From the NCBI RefSeq assembly GCF_027497215.1, contig NZ_CP114904.1:5847001-5911000 (forward strand): 64,000 nt of DNA. The letters run 5' to 3'. The notes beneath the pieces are model-generated. The model made no database searches and was not told where the DNA came from. It saw nothing but the letters and a program-made list of their open reading frames with translations. This DNA is from Micromonospora sp. WMMD812 (GTDB taxonomy: Bacteria; Actinomycetota; Actinomycetes; Mycobacteriales; Micromonosporaceae). A program made the translations under genes and the position numbers. This document shows, one piece after another, positions 61,434 through 64,000 of the stretch; the stretch's first letter is position 1; every line of letters begins with the position of its first letter.

Positions 61434-61979
61434 TCAGCCGGCGTAGCCGTGGCTCACGATCCGGCGCGCCGCGGCCGCGTACGCCTCAGGAGCGGTCGGG
61501 GCGACGGCGCCCAGGCCGTCGACGTACCGGTTGAACATGCAGAAGGCGGCGGCGATCAGAACGGTGTCGTGGATCTCTACGTCGGTCGCGCCCGCGTCGC
61601 GCGCGGCCTCGACCAGGTCGGCGGTGACCTTCCGGCCGTCCTGCTGCACGGCGGCGGCGATGCGCAGCAGGGCGCGGAGCTTTCCGGAGATCGGCGCCCG
61701 GTCCGGGTCCGCCCGAACCTGGTCGACCAGCGGCATCCCGTCGTCCAACTGCGCGGCGGCGAAGGCCGAGTGGGACGAGCGGCAGTAGGCGCACTCGTTC
61801 AGGCCGGAGACGTAGGCGGCGATCAGCTCGCGCTCACCCCGGCTCAACGGGTGAGGCTCGGTGCGCAGGAGGACCTCGGCCAGTTGGTTCAGTGGCCCGG
61901 CCGTCTCGGGCCGGAACCGCATCAGGCCGGTGATGCCGGGAAACCGTTGCTCGTCGACGCCGAGGTCGATGTGCGCCAT
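61434..61979 (-). CDS. AhpD-like carboxymuconolactone decarboxylase-family peroxidase
   Basis: The 181-residue protein has the AhpD-type site ECAYCRSSH (CxxC with a following His) and the helical block LRALLRIAAAVQQDGRKVTADLVEAARDAGATDVEI. It is a peroxidase-related member of the CMD family and probably reduces peroxides with a thiol partner. ATG 61979 is the start. No partner is adjacent. Confidence 0.9.
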   Translation of the reverse strand: MAHIDLGVDEQRFPGITGLMRFRPETAGPLNQLAEVLLRTEPHPLSRGERELIAAYVSGLNECAYCRSSHSAFAAAQLDDGMPLVDQVRADPDRAPISGKLRALLRIAAAVQQDGRKVTADLVEAARDAGATDVEIHDTVLIAAAFCMFNRYVDGLGAVAPTAPEAYAAAARRIVSHGYAG

Positions 61980-62114
61980 GTCGTCACACTCCGGTCAGGT
62001 CTCGCGCGGAAGGGTGCCTCGCACCCTGCCACAGCGCTGCCGTCCGCGCCTCCCTCCGTGGGGCGACCGTAAATCGATGGACGGCGGCGGCCGTCGACGG
62101 TGATCGTTGGCGGC

Positions 62115-62852
62115 ATGCAGCAGGAGGAGATCTGGGACGTCGACGCCGCCCAGCGCTACGACACACCCGACGCCGGCATGTTCGCGCCCGAGGTCCTGGG
62201 GCCGACCGTGGACCGCCTCGCCGAGCTGGCGGGCGACGGACGGGCGCTGGAGTTCGCCATCGGCACCGGGCGGGTGGCTGTCCCGCTCGCCGAACGCGGG
62301 GTGCCCGTCACCGGCATCGAGCTGTCCGGTCCGATGATCGAGCGCTTGCGGGAGAAGGTGGACGAGGCCGCGATCCCGGTGGTCGTCGGCGACATGGCGA
62401 CCGCCACCGCCCCGGGCGAGTACACCCTCGTGTACCTGGTCTACAACACGATCTCCAACCTGCTCACCCAGGCCGAGCAGGTCGAGTGCTTCCGCAACGC
62501 GGCGCGGCACCTCGCGCCGGGCGGCCGCTTCGTGATCGAACTCTGGGTGCCCGAGCTGCGCAAGCTCCCACCCGGTTCGGAGGCGGTGGTCTGGCGGTCC
62601 GAGCCCGGCTACATCGGCCTCGACACGTACGACGTCCTGCGGCAGCAGGTGGTGTCGCACCACGTCCGGTTCGACGACACGAAGCAGGCGCGGCTGACCC
62701 GCAGCCCGCACCGCTACATCTGGCCCGCCGAGCTGGACCTGATGGCCCAGTTGGGCGGGTTCGCGCTGGAGTCCCGGCACGCGGACTGGACGGGGACCGA
62801 GTTCACGGCCGACTGCCGGTCCCACGTGTCCGTCTACCGCCTGGAGAAGTAG
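62115..62852 (+). CDS. Class I SAM-dependent methyltransferase
   Basis: The 245-residue protein has motif I LEFAIGTGRVAVPLAERG, acidic motif II GIELSGPM, motif III-like PVVVGDMATA and post-motif regions VYLVYNTISNLL. It is a small-molecule type methyltransferase with an unknown substrate. ATG 62115 is preferred; GTG 62100 (MIVGG) is an alternative. It is the intact counterpart to the decayed methyltransferase at 63635. Confidence 0.9.
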   Translation: MQQEEIWDVDAAQRYDTPDAGMFAPEVLGPTVDRLAELAGDGRALEFAIGTGRVAVPLAERGVPVTGIELSGPMIERLREKVDEAAIPVVVGDMATATAPGEYTLVYLVYNTISNLLTQAEQVECFRNAARHLAPGGRFVIELWVPELRKLPPGSEAVVWRSEPGYIGLDTYDVLRQQVVSHHVRFDDTKQARLTRSPHRYIWPAELDLMAQLGGFALESRHADWTGTEFTADCRSHVSVYRLEK

Positions 62853-62954
62853 CGGCGGCTGATCGTGGTAGCCGGGCTGTCCGACTGCGCGGCCCGGCTA
62901 CCGGGTCAGCAGCCGGCTGTCGACCGACGTGGCCGGCCAGGGGCGACGTGCCGA

Positions 62955-63521
62955 TCAGGCCGGCGCGTCGGCCCGGCGGGCGAGCGCACGCCGCCGGATC
63001 ACGAGGGCGACCGCGAATCCCGACAACAGGAGGACCAGGAACGGCAGCAGGCCGGCGTCCTCCGACATCCGCACCCACAACGGCGTCTCGACCCCGCTGC
63101 CCGGCTCGCCCAGATCCGTCACCCCACCCGTCATGGCGGCGGGCAGCCACAGCAGCGCGTACTCCCGCGGGGCTTCGGTCGCGCTGAACCTGGCGACCAC
63201 GAACGCCACCATCGCGGCCTGGGTCGCGGCGACTCCGCCCAGCACGGCGACCGCGACGGCCAGCGCCGGGCGCAGCCGCTGCGCTACGAGGACGGTGGCC
63301 AGCAACAGGACGCCCCACAGCAGGACGGCCAGCCCGACCGCGGCCGACCGGCCACCGAGCGGCCCGGTGAGCACCGTCAACAGCACGGCCGCCGCCGCGA
63401 GGACGGCAAGCAGGGGTACGGGTGCCAGACGCACCCGGCCGGCCAGCGACCCGCCCAGCAGTGCCGCACCCGTCAACAGCACGAGGACGGCACCGGAGAA
63501 GAACAGGACCTCGTCGGACAT
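62955..63521 (-). CDS. Uncharacterised membrane protein
   Basis: The 188-residue protein has about five hydrophobic segments (FFSGAVLVLLTGAALLGG, VPLLAVLAAAAVLLTVL, LAVLLWGVLLLATVLVA, VAVLGGVAATQAAMVAFVVA and FLVLLLSGFAVALVI) and short loops, ending in a basic tail. I recognise no family. ATG 63521 is the start. It lies between the methyltransferase and the pseudogene. Confidence 0.78.
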   Translation of the reverse strand: MSDEVLFFSGAVLVLLTGAALLGGSLAGRVRLAPVPLLAVLAAAAVLLTVLTGPLGGRSAAVGLAVLLWGVLLLATVLVAQRLRPALAVAVAVLGGVAATQAAMVAFVVARFSATEAPREYALLWLPAAMTGGVTDLGEPGSGVETPLWVRMSEDAGLLPFLVLLLSGFAVALVIRRRALARRADAPA

Positions 63522-63634
63522 TGTCCCGGCACCCCTCTGTGTCGGCAGTGGACGGTGTGACAGCAGACGATATCGGCAGGGAGCCGCTTTCGCGTACCCC
63601 ACGTCGGGTTCTGCGACACGACCGGAGAGGGTTT

Positions 63635-64000
63635 TCAGGCGATGAGCAGGCGAAGGCCAAGCTCTGCCGCGTCGAGATCAACGAGGTCGCGGTTGCGTTC
63701 CGCCCACCGACCCGAGGCGAGTCGCGAGTAAGCCAGAACCGACGCAGCCATGCGGTGTCACTGCTGTCGTGCGTGAACACCACCACGCGACGAGCGACGC
63801 GCCGCATCTCGCGCAGGCCCGCGATCGGGTCCGCCAGTGATGGATGGCTCGTAGGAGCCGGTACCGGCTCCGACATTCAACACCGTCCGCGTGTCGCCGA
63901 GCGCGGCCCAGACCCGTGCGGCGATCCGCGGCTCGGTGCGCCGCGTCACGGTGTACGTGGCTCCGATGGTGTCGTACAACTGCGCGCTGGACCTGTCGCC
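63635..64000 (-). pseudogene. Decayed SAM-dependent methyltransferase (5' end outside window)
   Basis: Three blocks of one methyltransferase family lie in order on the minus strand in different frames: the motif I region ending NVGAGTGSYEP (to about 63850), then PIAGLREMRRVARRVVVFTHD to WLTRD (about 63850 to 63725), then ASGRWAERNRDLVDL to LGLRLLIA and stop (63723-63635). About 50 residues are missing after the first block and roughly 80-100 after the second. Two internal deletions with frame shifts explain this. The gene is not functional. Its 5' end may be outside the window. Confidence 0.82.

Overview
The window is about 64 kb of chromosome from a very GC-rich actinobacterium, most likely a Micromonospora or close relative (Micromonosporaceae). 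The evidence is the near-saturated third-position GC, the many GTG starts, leaderless -10 boxes placed 6-7 nt before start codons, a conservon operon, an actinobacterial xylose locus under a ROK repressor, and small actinobacterial families that look like DUF6158 and GPGG-motif membrane proteins. I see no tRNA, rRNA, CRISPR array, insertion sequence or prophage.

Layout. 1-3743: conservon (cvnA, cut by the window edge, then cvnB, cvnC, cvnD). 3841-8580: lactonase, a secreted substrate-binding/VWA fusion, and a lone polyprenyl-phosphate sugar transferase. 8605-12109: two PP2C/SpoIIE-type phosphatases flanking a MarR regulator. 12188-16165: xylR/xylA/xylB with a near-consensus promoter. 16336-18938: AAA ATPase and MFS exporter. 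18999-25290: one-strand alpha-glucoside uptake and hydrolysis cluster (binding protein, two permeases, LacI regulator, GH13 glucosidase; no ATPase). 25526-28807: M23 peptidase, TspO, and a tightly coupled four-gene operon (nucleotidyltransferase, BON protein, metallophosphoesterase, small GPGG membrane protein). 28967-32626: thymidylate-kinase-like protein, SDR, and a MurR-MurQ cell-wall recycling operon. 33048-39010: group 2 sigma factor, NlpC/P60 endopeptidase and small membrane or unknown proteins. 39011-40750: repeat-rich intergenic DNA and a DAHP synthase with an attenuator-like leader. 40896-46576: small proteins, an M16 peptidase pair, asd, and an F420/FMN-type oxidoreductase. 46616-53355: nucleotidyltransferase, CBS protein, AlkZ-like winged-helix protein, an SCP2/glycogen-debranching pair, hydrolase and PlsC. 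53497-58908: isochorismatase-GlxA pair and a three-gene signalling operon (histidine kinase, degenerate kinase, LuxR-type regulator). 59238-64000: lipoprotein, septum-formation family lipoprotein, AhpD-like protein, methyltransferase, membrane protein, and a decayed methyltransferase pseudogene at the right edge.

How the genes fit together. Carbohydrate use (xylose, alpha-glucosides, glycogen or trehalose debranching, MurNAc-6-P recycling), envelope maintenance (M23, NlpC/P60, septum-formation protein, PlsC) and several signalling modules dominate. Expression can be read directly at many places: perfect or near-perfect hairpins at convergent gene ends, palindromic operators for LacI and MurR-type regulators, and several leaderless promoters. 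The least ordinary items are the DAHP-synthase leader with tandem tiny uORFs and an intrinsic terminator, the probable CTG start of the GH13 glucosidase, the coupled nucleotidyltransferase/BON/phosphoesterase/GPGG operon, the signalling operon with a kinase lacking its catalytic boxes, the 33-bp minisatellite bridging two convergent genes, and a class-II-like palindromic repeat cluster near 39.1-39.5 kb.
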